Below are positions 44,000-56,878 of a stretch of DNA of 64,000 nucleotides, piece by piece; the first letter of the stretch is position 1; each line of letters opens with the position of its first letter. Source of the stretch: Strongyloides papillosus (Eukaryota > Nematoda > Chromadorea > Rhabditida > Strongyloididae). The notes beneath the pieces were generated by a model, which was not told the DNA's origin, made no database searches, and worked only from the letters and a program-made list of their open reading frames with translations. The DNA is taken from assembly GCA_005656395.1 (NCBI GenBank), contig SRSI01000050.1:3658001-3722000 (forward strand), in the 5' to 3' direction. Both the position numbers and the translations under genes were made by a program.

Positions 44000-46900
44000 A
44001 TGATTGAGAGGATTAAATATATTCTGGTAGTATTATTTTGTATAAATGTTTTTATTAAAGGTAACATCAAAATATTTACTATTATTTTTTAAATCTATTT
44101 TATAGAAATTATTGGAAGTAATGAAACTTTAAAAAACAAAAGACAAGCTGCTTCTGGTAATGTAGGAGATAATTGCCAATATAACACAGATTGCCTTTCT
44201 GGAATGTCATGTTCCTCTGGGAGATGTGAATGTCTTTCAACATACGTATCCATTTCTGGATATTGTTACCTAAAAAAAGGACCTGGTGAAAGTGGTTGTG
44301 TAGATGACTTACAATGTAGTAGTGTTTGGCCAGAGACTTTCTGTGATTTTACAGCCGGTATCGGGACATGCCGATGTGGTGAAAATAAAGTTGAGAGGAG
44401 AACTAGAGATGGAAATGTCTGTTTAGATGTTCATGATGCTAATGACAATACTTTGGCTATAAGTTGCCCATTACCTGAAGGAGCCGGTTACACATCCGCT
44501 TTGTCTGATCCTCATCACCCAAGGCAAAATGACGGACCAGGACCTGTTTTATGTAATACTGAATCTACTAAAATTTCACAACCACCAGGAAGTGAAGAAA
44601 TCGGTGATGGTAGTGCTGCATGTCTATTTCCATCTGATAATAGTTATTTGGCTGATATTTATGATTGTATTGGATTTGTCTCACCCATAGATTTATCCTC
44701 CGCCGGGTACTCCCCAAAGGCAAACGGAATCTGTTGTCCAAACAGAGCTTTTGTCTGCATACAACCATCAGCAACTGGCCCCAATCCATCTGAACCAAGA
44801 TGGTATTACAATACAATAACAGGACAATGTAATCAATTCATGTGGGATCCATTTGCTTCTGGAGCTGGTGATCATAGTCCAAACAATTTCCGAACCCTTG
44901 AACATTGCGAATCATACTGCAAAGCATACTGTCGTGGTTCACCAGAATATGAGAATAGAAACACATTCATAGAAGAAACCCCAATAAGTGGATGTTCAGT
45001 CACTACACCATGTAGCCATAATTACGAATGCAAATCTATTGACTCAATTAATTTATGTTGCCCAACAGTCCAGTCAATATGTAGTTCAATAGGTGGAAGA
45101 CCATTAGATTTAAACATAAGAGATACAATATACCATCCTGGTGTCCATAAACAAGGAACTCCCTCAACAACAAGATTCTACTACAACCCAGAAAATGGTA
45201 AATGTTCACCATTCACATATAACGGAGCTGGTGGTAATTACAATAACTTTGCCTCCCGTCTCGAATGCCAATTGTTTTGTACACGTCTACAATGTGATAG
45301 AGGAAGCCCTCTACAGATTGGTGAGGAAACTCAAAGGTGTAGGACATCAAATGAGTGTCCAAGTACACATTTTTGTAAAGTTGATCAAGGTGTTTGTTGT
45401 GCTAAGATGCAGACGATATGTAATCAACCGTTGAGAGTTGGTAATTGTGATAAGAGTGTTCAGAGGTATTGGTATAGTCCAAGTACCAAGGAATGTCAGG
45501 CTTTTCAATATAATACATGTAATGGTAATGATAACAATTTTGAAACGTATGTTTTATTATAACTAATATTTTATAACAAATTTTTTATAGGTTAATGGAA
45601 TGTCAAAGTTACTGTAAAAATGCGACACCAGAACCAAGATGTCCACAGGGGCAGGCATACAAAGATCATAATGGAAATTTTGTAACTTGCTCTGCAAATA
45701 AAGAACAAACAGCATGTCCAGCTAATTATTATTGTCATTTTGATGGAACAAATTATGGGTGTTGTGAAAAGAAAGCTTATACATGTTCTTTACCAAGTCA
45801 CAAAGGTGTACAATGTGGACCTAGTACAAGTATAAGGTATTATTATGATAGCCAAAATCAAGAATGTATGTCATTCCAGTATAATGGTTGTGATGGTAAT
45901 TCTAATAATTTCCCAAATGTAAGTTGCTTCATTTTCTTAATATGTATAATAATATTTTTTAAGCTTGATGAATGTCAAAATTATTGTTCTGTAGGTGGGT
46001 GTCCAAATGGTTTACAACCACTAAGAGATTCAACCTCTGCCCTAATATCATGTGCTGATGACGATAACAAATGCCCAGAGACACATGAATGTTTGGTGAT
46101 TTCAGTGGAAATAAAGTTAGTTCCAGGTGTTGTCCTTCACGTTCATATATCTGTTCATTACCACCACAACAAGGTTCATCATCATGTTCAAGTGGTTTGT
46201 CTGTTGTAACAAAATATTATTTTAACATAATAAATCAAAAAATGTACACCATTTTGTACAATGGATGCCATGGAAATTCTAATAACTTCCCAAATGTATG
46301 TTTTTTAATTATTTTTTTATTTTAATTGTTTGATTATTATTATAGTTAGAAGTATGTTCAAAGTTCTGCTTATCAGCACCATGTGATAGTGGTGATGTAG
46401 TTTATTTAAATCCCAATACCCAAGAACCATTGACATGTAATGATAGTTTATTAAATACATGTCCAAGCAACTTTGCCTGTACCTATGATAAATTAACAAA
46501 CCGCAATGTTTGCTGTGGAAGTACAGATATGGGTATCTGTCCAGAAGGTGAAAAGCTTACATGAACGCCATTGATTTTACTGTTAAAGAATGTTTAATCA
46601 ACGAACAACATTCATGTCCACCAAATTATTTATGCCGTTTTAATATTGCAAAAAATAGATATTACTGTTGTGGTAATGCTGGCAAAAGTTATTGCCCAGC
46701 TGGAAGAGTACCTTTTAGGGATACAAATACAAAACAACCAGTTAGGTGTATTGTTAATTCTAAGAAAAATTTATGTGGTGATGGTTTCGTGTGTCTTAGT
46801 AGTTTCAAGGGAGCTTACAGGGATACTGTTGTAGTAGTAATGATATATGCCCTGGTAAGGAAGATTTCTTGATTGATGAAAATTCAAAAATGCCAAAAGC

Positions 46901-48793
46901 ATGTTCGTATAGGACATTTCCTATCATGTCCTAATGGATATCAATGTAAAAGTAACGGTCTTGATGAGGAATCAGGATACTGTTGCAAAGGAACACCAAA
47001 ATACTACCCACCCCCAACAGGTGACTGCCCACCAGGAGAATTCGTCTACATCAAAAACAACAAAATCGTTGAATGCGATGCTTTTGCTCCACCAACCAGC
47101 AATGGATGCCCAGCCGACTACTCCTGTCAATGGAGCAAAACAACATGAAATACTACTGTTGCGGTAAGATGCAAAATTACGAATTACTAGAAGACAGAAA
47201 ACTCGAACAACATGGTTGTCCAGCAAATCAAGTTTCATTTGTTGAATCATCTACTGGTGAACCAAAACTATGTACAGCTGGTGGGGCTGATTGCCCATTA
47301 GGGTACTTCTGTCAATTTATAAGTTCTAAAAATATTTCCAATGTGTGCCATCCCCTCAGATTGCCCTCCGAAACAGGTTGCTTTTATTGGATTATCTGGT
47401 ACACCACAAATATGTAATCTTGGTGGTGGTAGTGCACCATGTCCTTCCGGATACAATTGTGTTAAGGGGCGTGCCGGGTATGATTTGTGTTGTGTAGGTC
47501 CAAATCCGTGTGAGGAAGATCAACTGTTTTTGAATGGGGAATGTTATAATAAAGTCAACCCAGGGAGAGGTGTGTTGATACCTTACAATGTTTAGGTGGT
47601 AGTACATGTAGAAGTAGTTATTGTATGTGTAAATTATATGAGGAAGTTGAAATAATGTTGTGTTTCTAAGAAGAAGTTATTAAAGAACCAGTTAAATGAT
47701 ATGTAGATCATCGGATGTTGAAGTTGAAGGTTTATGTTTGCCGAGACGTAAATTAGGTGAAAGTTGTACATCCAGTAAACAATGTATGGAATCACAAGCA
47801 ACGTGTCAATCAGGAAAATGTAAATGTCCTAAATTTTTTATATTTAAAGGTGGAGAAAATGTGTCCTTGGAACAAGTAGAAAAAATATCAATATCAAAGA
47901 TATAAAAACCTGAAAGAAATAAAGTTATTCAAAAACAACAGGTATAGAAAAGTTAAAAAAAGTTCCAATGAGGAGTAGGAAAGTAGATACCAACAAAAAA
48001 ACCAATGAAGGAATAGTAGAACAAATCTGTCCCAATAAAAGAAAACACTACTTAGTTAATGGTGTACCCCAAAAATGTATGAATGGTAGACCATTGTCAT
48101 ATTGGTTATAAATGTCTTTTTACAGTTAAAGATAAGACATATCATTGCTGTAGTATATCACCAACCATTTCAAAGGGTACCTCATCTAAATCAACACAAT
48201 ATAAAAAAGAGGAAAAATGCAAATATTTGTATAAAGGGCACACCATACTTTATCCTTCCACTGGTAATCAATAGCTTGTTCATATTTTCAGAAATGTCCT
48301 GTAGGTAGTTCTTGTGTCAGGTCAAGGTTAAATAAAATGAAAACAATATGTTGTGAATTGGATAATTCATTAAGTAAACCAAAACAGCTTCTAAAAAAAG
48401 GAACCACAAACAAAATTGCTCGTTAATAAAGATAAAATTGATTTTTCTACATATAAATTAATTAATCAATTCCATTCAATTGTATCTCCATCAGCGAAGC
48501 AACCTCAAAGAACAATTCCCATATGTTCCAATTGATAGAGATGGAAGACTTAATTGAGGAATTGATACCTGAGAGTGAGCCATCAGGAAATGATGTTGTA
48601 GTTGGTGCCCCACCACACTCATCATTCCCCTGTCCATCATATGGTACTCCTAGAATTACAAGTAAAAGACAAAATAATCCAACGGTGCCAAACCTCATGT
48701 CCCCTTAAAATGTCTCCAGTTCATGGTGTTTGTAAAAGTGTAGAAAAATTACATAACTTAAAGAAGAAGAAGTCTAAAAATACTAATTATTAG
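44000..48793 (+). pseudogene. Kunitz/lustrin cysteine-rich secreted protein, copy B (heavily frameshifted)
   Basis: Exon 1 is 44000-44060 (signal peptide MIERIKYILVVLFCINVF), joined through a 45-nt intron to 44106-45546. Later exons are 45591-45918, 45964 to about 46297, and one from about 46347 onward. Order: EB-like module ([13 protein letters not shown]), a second Cys module (PGESGC), five Kunitz domains (about 44755-44925, 45090-45290, 45410-45625, 45780-46000, 46145-46370), then lustrin-type CC modules and a Lys-rich tail ending near 48793. The 5' two thirds are open, unlike copy A, but the frame breaks near 46094, 46553, 46825, 46917, 47140, 47340 and 47563 and several more times to the end. 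Most look like 1-nt changes. Cysteine spacing is otherwise kept on both sides of each break. If functional, a secreted matrix or inhibitor protein. Confidence 0.8.
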
Positions 48794-49558
48794 AATTTTT
48801 AAGTATTTCTACTATATACATATTACTCCCACAATTTAATTTGTAAATTTTATTGTTAATTTAATTTAATCTTATTTTGTACAAAATTTAATCAAACCAA
48901 ATAAACACTTATGATAAATTCTAACATTAATTATCAACTATTATTATACTCTTGTACTTGAAGAAATTTATTCTCTGTTGCTCGTGTACTTTTCTGTTTG
49001 ATCTTTGTTAGCGTGCCTTTCCAACAACAGGTCGTCTTGTTTCTAATCAAAAATATTAAGTACCATCTATGGTAGTTAAACTTATTATCATTTTAATAAA
49101 CATATTAATACTAAAGGTATAACAGTCTACCTTTACAAAACTTTCAATTTAAACATAAACAGTTACCTTCCTATTATAATTATAAATTTTTTTCTAAACA
49201 TATCATTTATCTATTTAAAATCATATTCTCATACAATATAAAATTAATGATAAAAATAATTCCTCTCAAAATGCCCCCACCAAGACACACTCGCACCAGG
49301 TACCAATTACTTGAAAAAATTAACTCAAGTACAAAAAGATTTTTTTGTTTATAAACATTCAAATATAAATTTAATTTACACAATATGAAGATATTTTAAT
49401 TAAAGAGGTGTTAATTGCTTTTAGAGGATTTTTAATCTTTTTTATAAGAAGTTTAAATATATTATAAAAAGTACAATTTTTGATTTAGATATTTAGATGA
49501 TTACTTACGTAAATTTTATAAATTTTTATTAATCTGTTTAGATTATTTTTAGATTATT
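48794..49558. other. Intergenic between Kunitz/lustrin copies B and C
   Basis: AT-rich, with a short less AT-rich patch around 48990-49080 and 49270-49305 (CCCCCACCAAGACACACTCG) of unknown nature. It includes the presumed promoter of copy C; no gene seen. Confidence 0.4.
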
Positions 49559-52500
49559 ATGGGTTGTATTTCTATTATATTGCTGTTGGTGGTATTTTTT
49601 TATCAGTGTGATTGTTATTGTGAACCTGGAGTTAGGTGTGATGAATGTGAGTTGATTGAGAATGATGATGTTTGTTATGTGGAGGATTCTAAGGTTCCTA
49701 ATTTTTATTGTGATGTTGAGGGGAATTCAGTGAAATTAAGTGAGAATTCTTATTTTTATTGTTTGAATGGGAGGTGGTTTCCTGAAAATACTGTGAAAAT
49801 GGTGCCGTTTTTGATATCAAAAATAGTGAATGTTATAAAGAATTACCATTGTACAAGAAGAAAGTTAAAAGATCATCTGGTGGAGCTAGAGCTGGTGATA
49901 TCTGTCAATTTAATACAGACTGCCAATCAGGAATGTTCTGCTCCTCTGGTACATGCACATGCCTATCAGATTACGTCTCAATCTCCGGATACTGTTGGCC
50001 AAAAGTGAATCCCGGACAATCTGGTTGCCATGAAGATAAACAATGCAATGTAGTTTGGCCAAACACAAAATGCTCACCAGGTGGTGTTTGTGAATGTTCA
50101 GAGGGATACGTTCCATCAAGAACCAGAGATGGTACTGTATGCATAACAGCATCAGTTCCACCAGCATGTCCTTTACCTGAATCACTAGATGATGAACCTA
50201 ATCCAGCAACGATTTTAGGAAATTCCAAAAATCATCCACTATCACCTGGAAATTATATGCCTGTCCTATGTACCTCAACATCAACAGAAGTTCATAATTC
50301 AAATGGTGGAGATGGTTCTACATGGTGTATCTACCCTGATGGTGAAAATGACATTTATATAGCAGATATCTATGATTGTTTAGAGGACACCGCAAGTAAA
50401 TAATGAATTATTTAGAGAATATGCACCTTCTGTCAATGGAATATGTTGTCCTTCAAGGGCATTCGTCTGTATCCAACCAATGGAACAAGGAAATGAACCA
50501 TCAGTACCAAGATGGTATTATAACTCAATCTCAGGAGCATGTAGTCAATTTATGTGGGATCCAAACAGTGGTGAAAATGTCAGTCCAAACAACTTTAAAA
50601 CACAAGAACATTGTGAAACTTATTGTGGTTCATGTAAAAGAGGACCTACTCAATATTATACCTCAAAACATACGATATTTGAGGATACTCCAATAACTAA
50701 TTGCATGCAATCATCAACGTGCTCTGGGGATTTTAAATGCACTTTGCTTGGATCAACGCAAGCGTGTTGTCCCTCAATTTCGAATATATGTTCACCTCTT
50801 GGTGGTAGACCACATTTTGTTAAACCATTAGGGATGTCTGATAGGGGCGTTTTGATACATGGATCAAAAACAGTTACAAGATATTATTATGATCCTAATT
50901 TAGGGAAATGTGTAAACTTCTTATATGATGGTTTAGGAAACTTCAATAATTTTATAACCAAATTCGATTGTGAAAACTATTGTTCAAGGTTAATGTGTCC
51001 ATTTGGAAATCCTCTAATGGTTGGTGAGGAATGGCAAAAATGTGAAAGCAGTACAGACTGCCCATCATCACATGTCTGCGATACAACACACAGAGTCTGT
51101 TGTCCAACAGCCCAAAACATCTGTAGTCAACCTAAACGCCCCGGAGAATGTAAGAATTCCGTCAGAAAATATTGGTACAATATCGAAATGAGGCAATGTC
51201 AAATATTTGAGTATAGTGGTTGTAATGGTAATGATAACAACTTTGATTCACTTCCATTATGTCAACAAACATGTAGAAATATTGCATTGGAACCAAAATG
51301 TCCACAAGGTAAAGCACATAGGGATGTTAATGGTAATTTTTTTACTTGTTCATCGAAACATAGTGATCAACAATGCCCACCTAATTATTATTGTTATTTT
51401 GATGGTAATTCATATGGATGTTGTCCAACTAAGAGTTATACTTGTAGTCTTAACAGTGATAAGGGTGTCCAGTGTGGGGCTGGGACATCGTTTAAATATT
51501 ATTTTAACCCTAATAAGAATAGTTGTGAAGCCTTTCAATATTTAGGTTGTGATGGTAATTCTAATAATTTCCAAACTGTAAGTTAAAAATATTTAAAATT
51601 TATATTAAAATTATTTCAGCTTGAAGCATGTGAGGAGTATTGTGGTATCGTCTGCCCCCATGGTGGACAACCATTAAGAGATGTCTCAACAAACCAACTT
51701 ATAACATGTTCCAATTCAAATAAATGTATTGATACTCATGAATGTGTTACATTAAATTCTAATGGTAATGTTGTTCAGAGGTGTTGTCCATCTAAATCAT
51801 ATATCTGCTCCATGCCCCCACAACAAGGTACCTTATGTACAAAAATGCCTGTAACAAGATATTATTTCAACATTGTTACCAAAGAATGTGCCAAATTCAG
51901 TTACAATGGATGTAATGGAAACCTAAACAATTGGCCATCAATAGAACAATGCAGAAACTTCTGCCACTCATCAGCCTGTACCCCTGGTGATATAGTTTAC
52001 ATAAACCCAAACACAAATCTCCCATACGAATGTAATACAGCTCTAACCAACACATGCCCCACAAATTTCCAATGTCTCTTTGATCAACTAACACAATCAT
52101 CAGTTTGTTGTGGAGCTTCAAGTATGGGTGTCTGTCCTGATGGTGAGAAGGCTTTCGTTAATGCAGCTGATATGAGTGTTAGAGAGTGCCTTGTTAATGT
52201 TGAAGGCTCATGTCCAGCAAATTATTTGTGCAGATTTAATCCTTTGAAGAATAGGTATTATTGTTGTAGTAGTATAACTGGTGAATTGTGTCCTTCTGGA
52301 AAGGCTGTAGCTAGGGATAATTCAAATAAGAATCCTATAAGATGTCATGTTAATGGTGGTAATAATCAATGTCCAAATGGGTATAGTTGTCAAACTTCTG
52401 TATCAGGTGCTTTACAAGGATATTGTTGTTCTAGTAATTATGTATGTCCTAATAAGGGTGATTTTTATATTGAAGAGAATAGTCAGATGCCGAGATCATG

Positions 52501-54266
52501 TACACCAGGAGCATTTGTTGGGTGTCCTGGAGGGTATTCATGTCAAAGAACAACACCAGATTCACCTACTGGTTATTGTTGTAAAGGAGAAATTATGGGT
52601 GTTTCGGATGGATGTCCACCAAACGAGTATGCTTACATGAAAAATTATAAAGTCGTTGAATGTGATCCATTTAATATTCAAAATAGTCCATGTCCAAAAT
52701 CATATACTTGTCAATGGGGAAAAGATAAATACCAATGTTGTGGTAAGGAACCAATATTTGAAGGTATGGAAGAATCTAGTAATCATGGATGTCCAAATTT
52801 TCAGGTTGCATTTATAGATAAAACAACAAAGTCTCCACAATTTTGTAGTTCCTCTATTCCTAATTCATGTCCTCTGGGGTATTTTTGTCAATTTGTAAAT
52901 AGTAATCAGTATGGTTCGAATAAATACATATGTTGTGGAAATAAAAGTGGATGTCCTGGAGATAGTGTTGGGTATATTGATATATCGGGATCACCAAAAG
53001 AATGTAAAATGGGATTTTTGAATGATTGTCCAGAGGGGTTTGTTTGTAAAAGTGTTGGTAATAAAGGAAAAAACATTTGTTGTACAGGAACTGAGGATGA
53101 TTTTCTCAACAAAAATAGTGCATTAATGAATGTAGCTATGAATCCTGTGTTATTAACAACTGAAAGGACAACTATTTCAAGATCAAGAAATCTTAAGATA
53201 CAGTCTAGATTATTAGCTTTAGCAAATGTTACCTTACCTCCATTAAATATTCCACCAAAAAGGAAAATAAAAAAATGTGATATAAAAGAAACAATTAAAA
53301 ATAGAAAATGTGCACCTAGAGTAATAGGGGACAAATGCATCAAAACGATTCAGTGTCCTGAAACAACAGAATGTATCAATAAGAAATGTTCTTGTCCCTC
53401 AAATAAAATAGAAAGAAATGGAAAATGCGTTGATATGTTGGAGGAGGTAAATGAGGAAGAATTCTTTGAGTACGAGGTGGAGTATGATGATGAATCTTTG
53501 ATATGTAAGACAAATGAAATTAAACTAGATAATAAATGTTATAAAAAAGCCATTGTTGGAGATAAATGCGAAATTGATAACCAGTGTATAAATGGAGCAA
53601 GTTGTATAAATAATTTATGTTATTGTCCAAAGAATACGGCAGGATACAAGAAGAGATGTATAACAAATATATGTGGAATCAACAATAATAGAATACCCGT
53701 ATTGCTAGCAAATTCAAAAGCATTACTATGTCAAAGAAAGACATGTCCAAATGGTTCAACATGCCTAAAATCATCGTTGATAAACGATTATGTTTGTTGT
53801 TCAACCGTTAATGGTAAAGGAACTGGAAACAAAAAAATAGTAAAGAAAAAAGTTTTGATAAAAAAAAATAAAAACACTAGTACGATAACAATGGAAGGAT
53901 CAAGATGCAAAAATGAAATAATGCCCTTGCTAGATAAAAATACAAAAACTATTGTATCGTGCTCAAATAAGAAACCATGTCCTAAGAATTATGTTTGCGT
54001 AAAAGATCAATGTTGTAGGAGTGAAACAAAAATATTTTCAGGTATTTATATGGATTCTCCAAATATAATATTACCTCCAAAATCTGATGTTCCACTTTGT
54101 GATGAAGATCATGTACTTGTAACGTATGATGACAATGGACAAAGTGTTTATTCATGTGGTAAGAAAATTAATTAGTTATTTATTTCTAATCACTTTTTTC
54201 ATTATAGAAATTGAATGCCCTGACAAACAATCTCCACTTGACGGTATTTGCATCTCTGATAATTAA
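49559..54266 (+). CDS. Kunitz/lustrin cysteine-rich secreted protein, copy C (best preserved)
   Basis: Exons 49559-51577, 51620-54158 and 54208-54266, with introns of 42 and 49 nt; roughly 1,530 residues if read through. The signal peptide MGCISIILLLVVFF is followed by a Cys-rich N-terminal region, an EB-like module (CQFNTDCQSGMFC) and a second Cys module. Five Kunitz domains follow (about 50465-50630, 50785-50995, 51115-51280, 51440-51660, 51805-51975), then about ten lustrin-type CC modules and further EB-like modules in a Lys-rich C-terminus. Two breaks remain near 49800 (an A run) and 50400; homology to A and B continues across both. Kunitz 1 and 2 lack the Cys14-Cys38 pair, while domains 3-5 keep all six cysteines. 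Kunitz 3 has Lys at the P1 site (GECKNS), as in trypsin inhibitors. Secreted matrix/cuticle or inhibitor role by family. Confidence 0.83.
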
Positions 54267-54422
54267 TAACAACTCTATATGTACATTTATTATATAATAA
54301 TAACTCCAAAATAATTCTTAATAAATCTTTACTAACATTTAAAACTTATTATATATACAACTTATCAAAAATTAATACATAATATAAGGCTTTTCTGTCT
54401 CCAAAAAGAGATTATAAATTCT

Positions 54423-55535
54423 TCATTCCTGATCAAGATAGGAAAAATACTTTTGAACGACATCAATTGTTTGTAAGCATGAGATACTTAAATCATGATA
54501 GACATTCTTACCCCAGTGTCTATTGGAAACTATCTTGAAAGAATATTTCATCACTGGAAAATCTCTCCTATTAACTAATGACATTATAATTTTATTGGTC
54601 CTAGATAAATCGCTCTCTGCCATCAGAGAAGTGTACTTGCATAGCGATGAATAGTCAATGTGAATACATTTTATACTAGACATCTCCAAAATTGATCTCA
54701 TTATTAAATCAAAGATATAACTACCAGAAATAGAGATAAGTTCAAGGGACTTTAAATGTTTTATACTTTCAAATCTAATACATCCTTTTCCATTGTATTT
54801 GCCATCACTTCTTATAAATAAGGCCTTTAATTCTGCGAAAGGTTTACATGCAGCATCAAACATATCTTGCATATCATGAGAACCGTTGTAGATAAGAGTT
54901 AAAATTTCGATTTTCCTAGATATTGACGAAAGCAATCTAATTAGCCGTTCTTTGCAAATACTTGTGACAATTATATTGTCTCCAAAAGTAACTGATAGCC
55001 CCTTAATATTTGGAGATTCAATAAAATTATCCAAGAAAGTTTTAACTTTATCAACAATTTTATCATGACATAACTGATGATTAATTTGAATACTTATATG
55101 GACAGCATTCATCACGATATCTTCATAATTTACTCTATCCGGATCATATTCAAATCCATCAGACAAGAAAATTCCATAATGTTCACGATACTTTGACATT
55201 TCAGAATAATTTGGGCAATTTTCCCTAGTATCTGAAAAGGGAAAATCTTTTTTTTCAATGTACAACCATTTAGAAAGATCGTTTCTATCGAGAATAGGTG
55301 TTAATAACTTATTTGAAACATTATATTCTAGTTTTCCATATTGTGAAGGCATATATAAAATATCGTCATGTAAATAGAAATGTTTGCCTGTCTTCAAAAT
55401 AGAATTTGGGCGGGCATAATCATACATTGCTTTGAATTCATTTGACTTAGCACAGATATCTTCTATTGTATGGAAATCATCGAAGTGCTTGAAGATTCCA
55501 CGTAATATTTCTGGGGAGTTTAATCCAACCCACAT
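54423..55535 (-). CDS. Divergent F-box-like protein, single exon
   Basis: Open frame of 370 residues from the ATG at 55535, preceded by an ATTTAG acceptor about 8 nt upstream. The in-frame sequence further upstream is read-through of that leader. The N-terminus (SPEILRGIFKHFDDFHTIEDI, then KSNEFKAMYDYA) has the length and hydrophobic spacing of an F-box with many key residues changed. The body has leucine-rich helices such as KSLELISISGS and IKCIHIDYSSL, suggesting repeat structure. It is not closely related to the array genes: there is no intron and no CxxC-KHK motif at the end. It faces Kunitz/lustrin copy C tail to tail with only about 157 nt between. F-box assignment is tentative. Confidence 0.6.
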   Translation of the reverse strand: MWVGLNSPEILRGIFKHFDDFHTIEDICAKSNEFKAMYDYARPNSILKTGKHFYLHDDILYMPSQYGKLEYNVSNKLLTPILDRNDLSKWLYIEKKDFPFSDTRENCPNYSEMSKYREHYGIFLSDGFEYDPDRVNYEDIVMNAVHISIQINHQLCHDKIVDKVKTFLDNFIESPNIKGLSVTFGDNIIVTSICKERLIRLLSSISRKIEILTLIYNGSHDMQDMFDAACKPFAELKALFIRSDGKYNGKGCIRFESIKHLKSLELISISGSYIFDLIMRSILEMSSIKCIHIDYSSLCKYTSLMAESDLSRTNKIIMSLVNRRDFPVMKYSFKIVSNRHWGKNVYHDLSISCLQTIDVVQKYFSYLDQE

Positions 55536-56371
55536 TTTAATTCTAAATAAAGTTAGCAAGTTAACTATTATTTAAAAATTATTCAATTTTTCCCGAATGA
55601 AATTTAAAAATAAAAAAATTAATGGAAACTAATCCAAAAAACAACAAGAAACATTAATTATAGAAGAAAATGCAAAAAACAAGATTTATACACAATAAAT
55701 ATCTAATTGGTTTATCACAAAAAACATTTTGACAGACAGTTGGAAACACACAACTCTTCCCTATATGTAAAAAAAATTGCTCTAACTCAAATGTAAATTA
55801 CAATAAAATCCAAAAAAATAAAATAATTTTTAAAATGATATAAACACTGTACGTCCTAACACGAATATAAGTTTTAACCTGCATGTAAAACATCTTTGTA
55901 GACACGTTGTAATAAGTGAAGTATTGACTGGTACTAGACCATGAATTTATGCGTAAATGTATTCAGATGTTATTGTATTCAAATTATAGAAAAATATCCC
56001 ATTAATAGATACTTCGAATAAAAACTTTTTAAGGATGTGAATTATTAAGCATAAACTAGGGCACTTTACCAGTATGTATTAATTCCGCTATTTTTAAATT
56101 TTTTTTATGCACTTCCCATACGCAAATCATGTTTGCCAGATATGGATAAAATATCTAAGTAATTTTTGTTGAAATAATATTACAGACAGCAGTGTTTATT
56201 TAATGAAATCTAGGGAGAAAATATATCATAGAAAGCAAATTTTACCATAAGCTATTATGTTGCCACTTATGTTAGTTTAAATATAAATTTTGTGTAATAA
56301 AAATTGTTTATAAAATAATGCTTTTATAAATTTAGGATGTTAAAGCCGAAAATTTATTATTGAAACAATAT
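55536..56371. other. Intergenic
   Basis: AT-rich spacer between two minus-strand genes; it holds the presumed promoter of the F-box-like gene and the 3' flank of the coiled-coil gene. No gene or repeat seen. Confidence 0.45.
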
Positions 56372-56878
56372 TTACATCGTGATTTTTTGGTTTTGAGGTC
56401 GAAGAACATTCATTGCTATCTGGACTTTTTTTCTAAGTTCCTCTGTTATTGTCATGTTTTGTTCTTCCAATTTTTTAATTCCTTCATTTATTCCTCCTAG
56501 TGTCCCTGCAAGACTGGTAATACGCTTGTTAGATTCCTCGACATTACTTTCAAAGGTCCTTTTCTCGTTTTCAAGGGTTTCAATTCCTTTTGATAAATGT
56601 TCTTGTTCCTCTTGTAGTTTCTTATTAAACCTCGTCGCCATTTTAAGCTCCTATAGAATAAATAATTATTATTTTCATAGTAGACTTACATGTTCTTTTG
56701 TGATTTGATCAATAACATCATCAGCCAACTCTTCTGGTAACTCTTTGTACAAACAGTTTTGTTTTTCTGATAATTGGTTATAAGCACCAACACGTTTACT
56801 ACGGCAAATTGTTAACTTCATGCTGCCATCGATGTATTGTGCTTTTAAGTGTTGTTCCTTCTTAGCGTTAGAAGCCAT
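56372..56878 (-). CDS. Small coiled-coil protein, unrecognised family
   Basis: Exons 56878-56690 and 56650-56372 join in phase 0 across a 39-nt intron (GTAAGT...CTATAG); 155 residues. The first 60 residues are basic and mixed (ICRSKRVGAYNQLSEKQ, then ELPEELADDVIDQI). The second exon is almost entirely heptad-like coiled coil (KKLQEEQEHLSKGIETLENEK through EELRKKVQIAMNVLRPQ). Such short proteins are often subunits of small helical complexes, but I cannot assign this one; prefoldin, BLOC and ESCRT subunits were considered without a decisive motif. Base composition is less AT-rich than its surroundings, consistent with a conserved gene. A perfect CRE-type palindrome lies 154 nt upstream of the start. 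Confidence 0.7.
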
